A stretch of DNA of 64,000 bases, taken from Winogradskyella vincentii (GTDB lineage: Bacteria; Bacteroidota; Bacteroidia; Flavobacteriales; Flavobacteriaceae). The notes below the pieces were generated by a model. It did no database searches, was not told where the DNA came from, and saw nothing but the letters and a program-made list of their open reading frames with translations. The stretch covers positions 434,001-498,000 of the forward strand of contig NZ_JAIUJS010000002.1 in the NCBI RefSeq assembly GCF_020166345.1, in the 5' to 3' direction. Below are positions 46,057-54,765 of the stretch, piece by piece (position 1 is the stretch's first letter; each line of letters begins with the position of its first letter). The position numbers and the translations under genes are program-made.

Positions 46057-49000
46057 TTACTCCAGTGCGGGAGTTTGTTCAGTATTTGATTCTAATTCTA
46101 TAGATGAGCTTCCAAATTTCCTCCTAAGCCACATTTTAAATCTCATAGATAAGTAGAATAAAACTGGCACTACGATTAACGTTAAGAAGGTCGCTATGAA
46201 TAGGCCATATATTACAGTCCAAGCTAATGGCCCCCAAAATATAACATTATCACCACCAAAATATATATTGGCATCTAGCTCACTCATTAAGGTGAAAAAG
46301 TTAATGTTAAGCCCTATGGCAAGAGGTATAAGCCCTAAAATTGTAGTAATAGCAGTTAGAATTACGGGTCTCAACCTAGCTTTACCTGCTTTAATGATTT
46401 GCTTTAATAATTCATCATTAGTTAGATATTCTGAGATATCTAAATCTAATTCATTCTTTTTTCGATCTATAAGCAATTGAGCATAATCTAGTAGTACAAC
46501 ACCATTATTTACTACAATACCAGCCAATGAAATAATACCCATCATGGTCATTAAAATGACGAAGGATGCACCAGTAATAACTATTCCACCAAATACACCA
46601 ATTAAACTTAGGGAAATCGCAATCATTATGATGGCAGGTTTAGATATTGAGTTAAACTGGAAAATTAGAATTAGAAAAATTAAGAATAAACCAGCGAAAA
46701 ACGCACTCATTAAAAATGCTTGTTCTTTATTTTGTTCTTCAATTTGTCCAGTAAAATCAATCTTTATATTTGGTGGTAATTCTTCAAAATTTTTCATTTC
46801 ATTTTGAATTTGATTTACCACAGCGCCAGCATCTACGTAACCTGGTGCTAGGGCTGAGTATACCGTTACTACACGTTTAGTATCCCTATGTTTTATTGCA
46901 CTAAATCCTGAATTGTTATTTTGATTGGCAACTGACGAAACAGGAATTTCTTTAACTTGGCCAGAGGCCATATCTCTAAAAATTATTTTCTGATTAAAAA
47001 GTGCGCTTTTGTTATACCTTAAATCTTCATTAAAACGAACATAGATATCATAATCTTCACCATCCTCTTTATAAATACCAGCTTTAGCACCAAATAGAGA
47101 ATTACGTAACTGCTGACCAACTTGACCGGAACTAACTCCTAGCTCACCAGCTTTTTCTCTATCAACAACAACTTGCATTGCTGGTTTATCTTTATTAACA
47201 TCAATTTTAAGTTCATCGATGGCATCGATGTTTTTTGAGTTAATGAAATTGCGCATTCGTTCGGCGATAGCAATTAATTCATCATAGTCATCACCTTCAA
47301 TTTCAATATTTATTGGAGGTCCAATAGGAGGTCCATTAGCATCCTTTTCAACTGAAATTAAAACACCTGGATAAATTCCAGTTAGTGATTCTTGCACTTT
47401 CTGACGAAGGGCCTCACTATCTTTACCTTTTCGGAATTTGTATTCTCTCATTGAGGCAGTAATCTTTCCTTTATGGGGCATTTCAGCAGAAGATCCACCA
47501 TCTGTCATGGGGTTTCCTGCACCTTCACCAACCTGAGAAACGGCACTTTCTACCATGAAATTACTACCATCTGCAATAAATTCAGAATCATTTAATATAC
47601 CATATACCTTAGTTTCTATTTCACTAGTAATCTTATTGGTTTTTTCAATATCAGTACCTTCAGGATATTCTATGTAGACAACAATTTGATTCGGTTTGTT
47701 GTCAGGGAAAAATTCAATTTTTGTTCTTTGCATCCCAACAGAAATTCCAAAACTTATAAATGCAATAAAGAATAATAAAACACTTCCTATCGCTATCATT
47801 TGAGGTTTCCATCCTTTTAGGGAACCAGTTAAAACATTTTCATAAGCATTTTCTAGGCGTGTTAATACTTTAGTCTGAAATGCATTGGCCGCACTTCTTA
47901 AAAATAATCTGTAAATCCAAAGTAGAATAGCAGTAACAATCATTAAGGTTCCTAAACCTCTATATGTACCACCAAAGATTACTATCAGCGCACCAATACC
48001 TACAAGAATTGCTGATATTTTCATAATTTGTTTCAGTGGCATTTCCTTATCTTCAGTAGTCATAAACTGAGATACTAAAACGGAATTAAAGAAAATAGCT
48101 ACAACCAATGAAGATCCTAATACAACACCTAGTGTTTTGGGGAAATAAACCATGAATTGACCCATTAAACCTGGCCATAGACCTAATGGAATAAATGCGG
48201 CCACAGTTGTTGCTGTTGATATTATTATAGGGAATGCTATTTCACTAATACCTTTTTTAGCAGCTTCAAGTCGAGACAAACCTTCTTCGTCCATTAGACG
48301 GTATACATTTTCTACTAAAACTATACCATTATCCACCAACATACCAAGGCCCATAATGAGCCCAAATAAAATCATTGTGTTCATGGTAAACCCTAATGCA
48401 CTGAGTATTGTTAGAGACATAAACATTGACATTGGTATTGCAAAACCAACGAACAAAGCATTCTTGAACCCTAAGAAGAACATCAAAACTGTAACCACCA
48501 GGATAATACCAAAGATGATATTGTTCACCAAGTCGTCAACTTGTCCTATTGTTTTTGAAGATTGATCATTTGTAGTTGTAACTCTAAGATCTAATGGAAA
48601 AACCTCTGCTTTAGCCTTTTTTACAATGTCTTCAATCTTCTCAGCGGCGGCGACCATATTCTTACCTGAACGCTTTTTTACGTCTAGCATTACAACTGCC
48701 TCACCCTTGTTTGAAATGGGATTAAACTCTCTTGCATAAGTTGTTTTATCCTTTGGTCTAAACGCAATAGTAGCTATGTCTTTGAGATATATTGGGTTGT
48801 TGTTTTCAGACTTAACTACAAAATTTTCAAGTTCTTCAGGAGAGTCAATTTCACCAATAATTCTAATGGTTCTGCGTTGTCCGCTTGTAATAAAATTACC
48901 TGCAGACATAGTCATATTTCCATTGCTTATTGCACCAGTAACATCATTGAAACTTACCTTAGATGCCATCATTTTATACACATCTACAGCAACTTCAACT

Positions 49001-49602
49001 TCTTTTTCTTGTGCACCTCTTATATCAACTTGCTTAATTTCTGGCAAGTCCTCAATCTCATCTTCTAAATATTCTCCAAACTCTTTTAATCGTTCTACGG
49101 GATAGTCTCCTGAAATATTGATGTTTAGAATAGGCATTTCTTCAGACATACTCAATTCAAAGACATTTGGTTCTACTTTGGCACCATTAAAAGTTGGCCA
49201 ATCTTCACCAGACGTTTCACTATCAATTTCATCTTTAACCTTTTGCTTGGCTTCCTCAACACTTAGATCTTCATCAAATTCTACTATTACCATTGAGTAA
49301 TCTTCTTGGGAATTGGAAGTGATTTCTACAACGTTGCTGACATTCTTTAATTTATCTTCTAACGGATCAGTTATTAGTTTCTCTATATCCTCTGCTGTGT
49401 TTCCTGGAAAAAGTGAACTTATATAAATCTTGGTCTCTTTAATTTCTGGAAAACTTTCTCTAGGCATTGAAAAATATGCTGAAGCTCCTAGAAATAGGAT
49501 TAGTATAATAGCCACATACATTGTGGTCTTATTACTAATGGCCCAAGAGGATAAGCCGAATTCCTTATCAACTACTTTTTTTGTTTTCTTTTTGTTGGCC
49601 AT
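46057..49602 (-). CDS. RND multidrug efflux permease (HAE-1 type)
   Basis: Inner-membrane, proton-driven pump of 1181 residues, longer than the usual ~1040 because of an extra hydrophobic stretch and linker after the first membrane half (about 510-570). Twelve-helix RND topology is visible with two large periplasmic loops. The proton-relay Asp lies in GLGMLVDNGIVLVENV. The motif FPGNTAEDIEKLITDPLEDKLKNV marks the first porter domain. Substrates are unknown. It is the last gene of the tetR - TolC - adaptor - permease operon; the adaptor lies 5 bp upstream. Confidence 0.95.
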   Translation of the reverse strand: MANKKKTKKVVDKEFGLSSWAISNKTTMYVAIILILFLGASAYFSMPRESFPEIKETKIYISSLFPGNTAEDIEKLITDPLEDKLKNVSNVVEITSNSQEDYSMVIVEFDEDLSVEEAKQKVKDEIDSETSGEDWPTFNGAKVEPNVFELSMSEEMPILNINISGDYPVERLKEFGEYLEDEIEDLPEIKQVDIRGAQEKEVEVAVDVYKMMASKVSFNDVTGAISNGNMTMSAGNFITSGQRRTIRIIGEIDSPEELENFVVKSENNNPIYLKDIATIAFRPKDKTTYAREFNPISNKGEAVVMLDVKKRSGKNMVAAAEKIEDIVKKAKAEVFPLDLRVTTTNDQSSKTIGQVDDLVNNIIFGIILVVTVLMFFLGFKNALFVGFAIPMSMFMSLTILSALGFTMNTMILFGLIMGLGMLVDNGIVLVENVYRLMDEEGLSRLEAAKKGISEIAFPIIISTATTVAAFIPLGLWPGLMGQFMVYFPKTLGVVLGSSLVVAIFFNSVLVSQFMTTEDKEMPLKQIMKISAILVGIGALIVIFGGTYRGLGTLMIVTAILLWIYRLFLRSAANAFQTKVLTRLENAYENVLTGSLKGWKPQMIAIGSVLLFFIAFISFGISVGMQRTKIEFFPDNKPNQIVVYIEYPEGTDIEKTNKITSEIETKVYGILNDSEFIADGSNFMVESAVSQVGEGAGNPMTDGGSSAEMPHKGKITASMREYKFRKGKDSEALRQKVQESLTGIYPGVLISVEKDANGPPIGPPINIEIEGDDYDELIAIAERMRNFINSKNIDAIDELKIDVNKDKPAMQVVVDREKAGELGVSSGQVGQQLRNSLFGAKAGIYKEDGEDYDIYVRFNEDLRYNKSALFNQKIIFRDMASGQVKEIPVSSVANQNNNSGFSAIKHRDTKRVVTVYSALAPGYVDAGAVVNQIQNEMKNFEELPPNIKIDFTGQIEEQNKEQAFLMSAFFAGLFLIFLILIFQFNSISKPAIIMIAISLSLIGVFGGIVITGASFVILMTMMGIISLAGIVVNNGVVLLDYAQLLIDRKKNELDLDISEYLTNDELLKQIIKAGKARLRPVILTAITTILGLIPLAIGLNINFFTLMSELDANIYFGGDNVIFWGPLAWTVIYGLFIATFLTLIVVPVLFYLSMRFKMWLRRKFGSSSIELESNTEQTPALE

Positions 49603-49607
49603 TGATG

Positions 49608-50774
49608 TTAATTTTTAATCTTAACAGTTTGTTTGTTTTTTACACTTCTTGCTCCTTCTACAATGAGTTCGTCATTTTCGTTAAGCCCTGATAAAACTTC
49701 AATTTTATCTCCTTGAGTTTTACCAGTTGTAATAACTACTTGATTGGCTACAGCTTTATTCTCTACCTTTTCTTTTAATACATATACATATTGTTCTCCA
49801 GAAGCATTTTCAGATATAATACTTTGAGGAATTAAAATAGCCTTATCACTTGTGTAATCATTAATTTTCAATCTTGCAGTAAGGTTCGGTTTTATAGTTT
49901 TGTTTTTATTAGGCACGGCTATTTCTACCTTAAAAGTCCTGTTTGCAGGATTGATAAAATTACCTGTTTGTCTTATCGAAGATTTTAAAGTTTTTCCTAA
50001 AACAGGAAACATAACTTCAACTTCTTTACCATCAACGATACTGGTGATATAACTTTCTGGGACATCAGTTTGTATGTACATGTCATCTAGATTAACAATT
50101 CTAATCAATTGTGTCTGTCCTGCTGCCACTACATTACCCTGTTCTGTAATAACATCATCCACAACTCCAGTAAATGGTGCTCTTACATTAGATTTTGCTA
50201 ATTGTTGTTTTAATTGATTAACAGATTCAACAGCGCTTTCGTATGTAGATTTTGCCTGTAGATATTGTATTTCACTTCCAATTTTCTGGTCCCATAATCT
50301 ACTTTGTCTGTCGAAAGTGGTTTTAGCTAAATCTGCTTGAATTTGAAGGGAAGCTATTTGTTGACTTAAGCCTCCATCATCAATTTTAGCTAATAATTGC
50401 CCTTTAACAACTCTATCGCCTTCTTTCACATAAACCTTTGTTAATATCCCTGGCATTTCTGGGGTAATCACAACATTTTTCTTTGTTTCTACACTACCTT
50501 GAAGCTCTAAATAGTGCTTAAATTCTTCAGCTTTTGTTGTGATTGTAGTAATTAGTGGGATGTTTCTATCTGGGCTTAATTCCTTAAGTTGCTCATCTAA
50601 TTGCTTTATTTTTTGAGCAATAATTAGTTGCTCATTTACCAATTCATCTTTCTTTGTCTGAATGGTTTTAATATCTTTTGTTGCCACTATATCTTCAATG
50701 CTCTGTTCTTTGTGTCCGCTAGAACAGGCCAAGACTAGTGAGCTGATTATTATAATGTTTAGTATTTTTTTCAT
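49608..50774 (-). CDS. RND efflux periplasmic adaptor (membrane fusion lipoprotein)
   Basis: Links the RND pump to the TolC channel. The 388 residues begin with a lipoprotein signal (LVLACSSG, Cys17). A coiled-coil pair surrounds the lipoyl half-motifs (GSVETKKNVVITPEMPGILTKVYVKEGDRVVKGQLLAKID and VRAPFTGVVDDVITEQGNVV). The beta-barrel and membrane-proximal domains follow. An unusual N-terminal charged helix (about 20-65) precedes the first lipoyl half. It is placed between TolC and the permease with short gaps. Confidence 0.95.
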   Translation of the reverse strand: MKKILNIIIISSLVLACSSGHKEQSIEDIVATKDIKTIQTKKDELVNEQLIIAQKIKQLDEQLKELSPDRNIPLITTITTKAEEFKHYLELQGSVETKKNVVITPEMPGILTKVYVKEGDRVVKGQLLAKIDDGGLSQQIASLQIQADLAKTTFDRQSRLWDQKIGSEIQYLQAKSTYESAVESVNQLKQQLAKSNVRAPFTGVVDDVITEQGNVVAAGQTQLIRIVNLDDMYIQTDVPESYITSIVDGKEVEVMFPVLGKTLKSSIRQTGNFINPANRTFKVEIAVPNKNKTIKPNLTARLKINDYTSDKAILIPQSIISENASGEQYVYVLKEKVENKAVANQVVITTGKTQGDKIEVLSGLNENDELIVEGARSVKNKQTVKIKN

Positions 50775-50783
50775 GATGAATTT

Positions 50784-52127
50784 TTAGTATTTGCTCGGTG
50801 TGTTTGTTATCGTTTCTAATTCTGCTTTAGCATTTATTACATCTAGCATAGTTTGAAGCAATTGTTGCTGCGCACTATAAAGTTGAGTTTGTGCTTGTCT
50901 TAATTCAAAACTTGATCCAATGCCCTCAAAGAACTTGGTCTCATTTTTTTGAGCGATACGCTCAGCTAAATCTAAGTTTCTCTTTTTATTAAAATAGTCT
51001 TCTGTTGCAAACTGGTATTTGCTTTTTGCAGTTGCTATTTGAAGTTTAAGGAGTTGTTCAACCTCCGTAAGGTCATCCTTGGCTTTTTCTAAATTAATTT
51101 TTGCCCTTTGTGTAGCGGCACCTCGCATTCCCGAACTGAAAATGGGAATGTCTAGATTTAAACCTAATAATGAAAAACCGAACCACTCTGTATTGTTGTC
51201 TAGAAACACAAAGTCATCTGCGAATGTATTGTACCCTCCATTTATAAAACCACTTAACCTTGGCAATGCTTTACTTTGTTCAAGCTTTACTAGTAGCTCT
51301 TTAGATCTTTTGTCGTTGTCTGCAATTTGATAGTCAAGTGTCACAGTAACATCACTTTCTGCATTAATTGTTTCATTAGCTAAATTTTGGAAAGCCAATG
51401 ATTCTAAGGTATCTGTAAGTTCTAAGGGAGCACTATATTCTATACCTAAAGTAATGTTGAGCATTTGATATGCAATTACTTCTAATCGCTTTAGATTGTC
51501 ATAATCACTTTGAAGGTTAGAAAGTGTTATCTGAAGTTGTTCAACACTTTCTTGTTCCTCAAGACCGTTTTCGTAAATCTTGGTTGTCTCATCTAAATTA
51601 TCTTGAATAACAGAAATATTTTTCTCTATTATTTTAACGCCTTCAATTGACACAAGAACATTTCCATAGGCATTAATTACAGCTTCCCTAACTTCTAAAT
51701 CTGTTTTGGCTTTTGCATTTTTAGAAATTTCTAAAAAAACCTTTGTAGACTGCAATCCTACAATATAAGATCCATCAAATATCAGTTGATTTAATGTTGC
51801 TGTTGCTGTAGCATTTTGTTTTGTACCAAAGATTACTTCTGCAAATTCTCCAGGATTGCCACCAAAGAATTCAGCAGGTATTACTGAGACCTGTTGTTTT
51901 AAGAAGTTTTGATAATTAATACTTGCATCGAGTTGAGGTAATCCGGTAGCAATGGTTTCCCATTTCTGTTTTTCGGCAACTTCAATATCTCTGGTAGCAT
52001 TTTTTGCCGTTCTATTGTTTTCTAAAGCATAATCAATAGCTTCTTGTAAGCTTAGTCTTTCAGGATATTCCTGACTAAAGCCTAAACTAAATAGCAATAA
52101 AAATATTAGTATTGATAAATGTTTCAT
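50784..52127 (-). CDS. TolC family outer-membrane efflux protein
   Basis: Outer-membrane exit duct of the efflux system, 447 residues, with a signal peptide (cleavage near residue 18, GFS-QE). The two OEP repeats are recognisable as long helices with LSLQEAIDYALENNRTAKNA near the N-terminus and the LLKLQIATAKSKYQFATEDYFNKKRNLDLAERI region in the second half. It starts 7 bp after tetR and is co-transcribed with it. Confidence 0.94.
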   Translation of the reverse strand: MKHLSILIFLLLFSLGFSQEYPERLSLQEAIDYALENNRTAKNATRDIEVAEKQKWETIATGLPQLDASINYQNFLKQQVSVIPAEFFGGNPGEFAEVIFGTKQNATATATLNQLIFDGSYIVGLQSTKVFLEISKNAKAKTDLEVREAVINAYGNVLVSIEGVKIIEKNISVIQDNLDETTKIYENGLEEQESVEQLQITLSNLQSDYDNLKRLEVIAYQMLNITLGIEYSAPLELTDTLESLAFQNLANETINAESDVTVTLDYQIADNDKRSKELLVKLEQSKALPRLSGFINGGYNTFADDFVFLDNNTEWFGFSLLGLNLDIPIFSSGMRGAATQRAKINLEKAKDDLTEVEQLLKLQIATAKSKYQFATEDYFNKKRNLDLAERIAQKNETKFFEGIGSSFELRQAQTQLYSAQQQLLQTMLDVINAKAELETITNTPSKY

Positions 52128-52134
52128 TCTAATT

Positions 52135-52740
52135 TTATGATTGATTTTTAGTAATAAACGTATTTAAAATTGTAAATCCTTTTTCGGTAACAATTGCTCT
52201 TAGATGGTACTCCAAGAAGTTTTCAATTAAATATTCCATCGAGAATTTGTTGCGCGGAAATATAGCTTCATCCTTAATACCTGTCATACCGTTAAAGTAG
52301 AGCCTTGCAATAAAGTCAACATCAATATTTGGCCTAAACAATTTTGTTTCAATTCCTTTTGTAAGACTTTCGGAAACGGATTCGTGCATTTTTTCAAATT
52401 GTCTTGTTTTTAATGCATCGTGAATGTTTGGGTAATATTTCTTTAATTGAAATATTGGTGAAGCTTGTTCATTTTTTAAATGTTGCATCACAAACATTTT
52501 TATATCGTACAGCTCTTCAATTGGGTTGTTTGCATCTAAACAAATACAATCTATCCCGTCGCATATATTTTCAAATAGTGTAAATGTTACTGCCTCTACC
52601 AGTTTGGTTTTATTGTTAAAATGCACATAAATGGTTTTTTTGGATATACCCAAAGCATTGGCTATATCGTCCATTGTTACACTTTTAAAACCTAGGGTCA
52701 GAAATAATTCTGAAGCCTTATGTATAATTTTTTCTCTCAT
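52135..52740 (-). CDS. TetR family regulator of the efflux operon
   Basis: A 201-residue transcriptional repressor. The N-terminal HTH (about 5-50) has the family pattern ASELFLTLGFKSVTMDDIANALGISKKTIYVHFNNKTKLVEAV. The C-terminal ligand-binding domain is not recognisable by substrate. It is the first gene of its own efflux operon, and a perfect inverted repeat centred on the -33 box just upstream is its probable operator, so the operon should be autorepressed and induced by a pump substrate. Confidence 0.94.
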   Translation of the reverse strand: MREKIIHKASELFLTLGFKSVTMDDIANALGISKKTIYVHFNNKTKLVEAVTFTLFENICDGIDCICLDANNPIEELYDIKMFVMQHLKNEQASPIFQLKKYYPNIHDALKTRQFEKMHESVSESLTKGIETKLFRPNIDVDFIARLYFNGMTGIKDEAIFPRNKFSMEYLIENFLEYHLRAIVTEKGFTILNTFITKNQS

Positions 52741-52751
52741 AATTGAATTGG

Positions 52752-52782
52752 CAAATTTAGGCTAGGAAACTTTAAAAACAAA
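52752..52782 (-). promoter_or_regulatory. Promoter of the tetR efflux operon
   Basis: On the minus strand, TTTG (52782-52779), a 19-nt spacer and TAAATTTG (52759-52752) make an exact Bacteroidota promoter, ending 11 bp before the tetR ATG. Confidence 0.7.
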
Positions 52783-52792
52783 AAAAGTTTCC
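52765..52792. promoter_or_regulatory. Probable TetR operator (perfect inverted repeat)
   Basis: GGAAACTTT (52765-52773) and AAAGTTTCC (52784-52792) form a perfect 9-bp dyad around a 10-nt A-rich spacer. The -33 box of the tetR promoter lies in its centre, so a dimer bound here would block RNA polymerase. It is also about 70 bp upstream of the divergent polyprenyl synthetase gene. Confidence 0.7.
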
Positions 52793-52849
52793 AAAGTTTT
52801 AATAATAATTTAACATCGTTAACATTAGCTTAAACCATGATGAAAGTTT

Positions 52850-52857
52850 TATTTTTG
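52850..52857 (+). promoter_or_regulatory. -7 box 4 nt before the polyprenyl synthetase ATG
   Basis: TATTTTTG followed by CGTT and the ATG at 52862, the same spacing as at dxs and the DUF3109 gene; the transcript should be leaderless or nearly so. The -33 region lacks a clear TTTG. Confidence 0.45.
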
Positions 52858-52861
52858 CGTT

Positions 52862-53836
52862 ATGCAAAAGATTGAATCCTACCAGAAATTATTCATTGAT
52901 TATTTAAATAAATATGCTGTTGACAAAGAGCCGAACAACCTCTATGAGCCAATAAACTATATTCTTAAACTTGGCGGAAAACGTCTTAGACCAGTCCTAA
53001 CTCTAATGACTGCAGAAGTATTTGGTACTGAAGCTAATTTGGCATTAGATGCCGCATTATCTGTTGAGGTATTTCATAATTTTTCATTAATTCATGATGA
53101 TATAATGGATGATGCACCTTTGAGAAGAGGAAAGCAAACGGTTCATGAAAAGTGGGATTTAAACACTGGAATTTTGTCTGGTGATGCTATGTTGATATTG
53201 GCCTATCAATTATTTGAGAATTACGAGTCTCAAAAATTTCAATCCCTTGCAAAACTATTCAGTAAAACGGCTCTTGAGGTTTGTGAAGGGCAACAATATG
53301 ATATCGATTTTGAAACGAGAAACGACGTAACTATTCCTGAATACTTAAAAATGATTGAGTATAAGACAGCTGTTTTGGTTGGTGCTGCGATGAAAATGGG
53401 GGCTATTGTAGCTGGAGCGTCTCAAACGGATCAGCAATCTATTTATGATTTTGGAAGGTATTTGGGTATTGCATTTCAATTACAGGATGATTATTTGGAT
53501 GCTTTTGGTAATCCGGAAACATTTGGGAAGCAGGTTGGTGGTGATATTCTTGAAAACAAGAAAACGTATTTATATCTAAAAACACTAGAATTAGGTTCTG
53601 ATTTACATCAAGACTTATTATTAAAAACTATTAATAATGATGAGATCTCAGATGACCTTAAAGTAAAATCTATTAAAGATTTATTCACTGATTCAGGTGC
53701 TTCTAGTGCTACCCAAGAAGCGGTCAGAGAATTTACGGATGAGGCATTCAAGGTACTTGAAACTCTAAATATTTCTGAAGACAAAAAACAAGTGTTGCAA
53801 TTGTTTGGTGAACAACTATTGAATAGACGTGTTTAA
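52862..53836 (+). CDS. Polyprenyl diphosphate synthase
   Basis: A trans-prenyltransferase of 324 residues that elongates allylic diphosphates, most likely for menaquinone side chains (octaprenyl/heptaprenyl class). The first Asp-rich motif is HDDIMDDAPLRRG (D79, D80, D83, D84) and the second is QDDYLDAFG (D209, D210, D213). GGKRLRP (38-44) binds the isopentenyl diphosphate. Chain length cannot be read with certainty. Its stop overlaps the start of the 115-residue gene (TAATG). Confidence 0.95.
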   Translation: MQKIESYQKLFIDYLNKYAVDKEPNNLYEPINYILKLGGKRLRPVLTLMTAEVFGTEANLALDAALSVEVFHNFSLIHDDIMDDAPLRRGKQTVHEKWDLNTGILSGDAMLILAYQLFENYESQKFQSLAKLFSKTALEVCEGQQYDIDFETRNDVTIPEYLKMIEYKTAVLVGAAMKMGAIVAGASQTDQQSIYDFGRYLGIAFQLQDDYLDAFGNPETFGKQVGGDILENKKTYLYLKTLELGSDLHQDLLLKTINNDEISDDLKVKSIKDLFTDSGASSATQEAVREFTDEAFKVLETLNISEDKKQVLQLFGEQLLNRRV

Positions 53837-54183
53837 TGAGTCTACCGAAAACATTTGATGATTTAATTGAAGAGGCTGAGGCATTAAAACTTTACAAGAA
53901 ATTAATTATTCAGCTCAATAAAGACTTACTGCTGGCCAATATAGATTTAGAGTTTAATATAGATACTTTGCCAACTAGTTTAAAGTTGTTATTACAAGAA
54001 ACGGTTTATCATCTCATACAAAACAAGTTTTCAGATTATTTAAATCTGCTATACCAAGTAGACGTTTCTGAGAATAAAATACGTCAACTAGATACTGAAG
54101 ATATCGTAAACCTATCTGAAAATGTTACTTTTTTAATTCTTCAAAGAGAATGGCAGAAAGTATGGTATAGAGCTAAAAGTTAG
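53836..54183 (+). CDS. Conserved-looking 115-residue protein coupled to polyprenyl synthase
   Basis: A small, helical, slightly acidic cytoplasmic protein without membrane segments or a recognised domain. Its ATG overlaps the stop of the polyprenyl synthetase gene, so translation is coupled, and its last 4 bp overlap the stop of the convergent cytochrome gene. The coupling suggests a link with the synthase, but no function can be assigned. It looks real by its frame use and overlap. Confidence 0.75.
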   Translation: MSLPKTFDDLIEEAEALKLYKKLIIQLNKDLLLANIDLEFNIDTLPTSLKLLLQETVYHLIQNKFSDYLNLLYQVDVSENKIRQLDTEDIVNLSENVTFLILQREWQKVWYRAKS

Positions 54184-54647
54184 AGAGTTCTAAAATATTC
54201 TAATATTGCTCTAGCTTCGTCCTTAGTTACATTTTGACTTACCATTGGAGAACCGTTGTATTCTGCTAAAAGATCTTTAGCCAATGGATCTTCTTTAACC
54301 ATTTTTTCTGGGTTTAATATCATATTCATTACCCATTCTGGTGATCTACGCTCTAAAATTCCTTTTGGAGCTGGCCCAATGAATTTTTTATCAACCATAT
54401 GGCAGGCAATACATAATTTGCCATATATTTCCTCGCCCGTTTTGGCTAATTCTTCATCAACTACTAACGGTAAATCTACAGATGTTATGGATCCAACACC
54501 TTTGTTTTTTAAATCTACACGTTCTGACGCTGGCACCTTCTCGGCATCAGATTTGCCATAACTAACACCATTAGATTTTTTACTTTCACCGCAAGTAAAA
54601 ACAGTTATACAAACGGAAAGACATAAGAGTTTAATTAAATACTTCAT
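54180..54647 (-). CDS. Monohaem c-type cytochrome lipoprotein, likely nos-associated
   Basis: A 155-residue lipoprotein (lipobox VFTC, Cys19) with one haem c site CIACH (C79, C82, H83) and a probable axial Met135 (GSPMVS). A low-complexity charged linker lies between lipid anchor and haem domain. Its place next to the nitrous oxide reductase locus suggests that it passes electrons to NosZ, as clade II systems use small c cytochromes. A terminator upstream separates it from the TonB-receptor gene, so it has its own promoter. Direct evidence of the electron route is lacking. Confidence 0.85.
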   Translation of the reverse strand: MKYLIKLLCLSVCITVFTCGESKKSNGVSYGKSDAEKVPASERVDLKNKGVGSITSVDLPLVVDEELAKTGEEIYGKLCIACHMVDKKFIGPAPKGILERRSPEWVMNMILNPEKMVKEDPLAKDLLAEYNGSPMVSQNVTKDEARAILEYFRTL

Positions 54648-54690
54648 AAAGAATTAAAATTTTAAGCAAGCACAAGTTAAAATTAATTAT

Positions 54691-54735
54691 AAAAAAAGTT
54701 GTGTCAAATTTTATAATTTAAAATTCAACACAACC
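54691..54735 (-). terminator. Terminator after the TonB-receptor gene
   Basis: On the minus strand a long hairpin (outer stem GTTGTGT / ACACAAC, 54734-54728 with 54704-54698, inner AATTTTA / TAAAATT) is followed by seven T residues. It ends the nos-copper operon before the cytochrome gene. Confidence 0.85.
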
Positions 54736-54765
54736 TTTATAATTGTTGTTTTTTAAATACAGATT

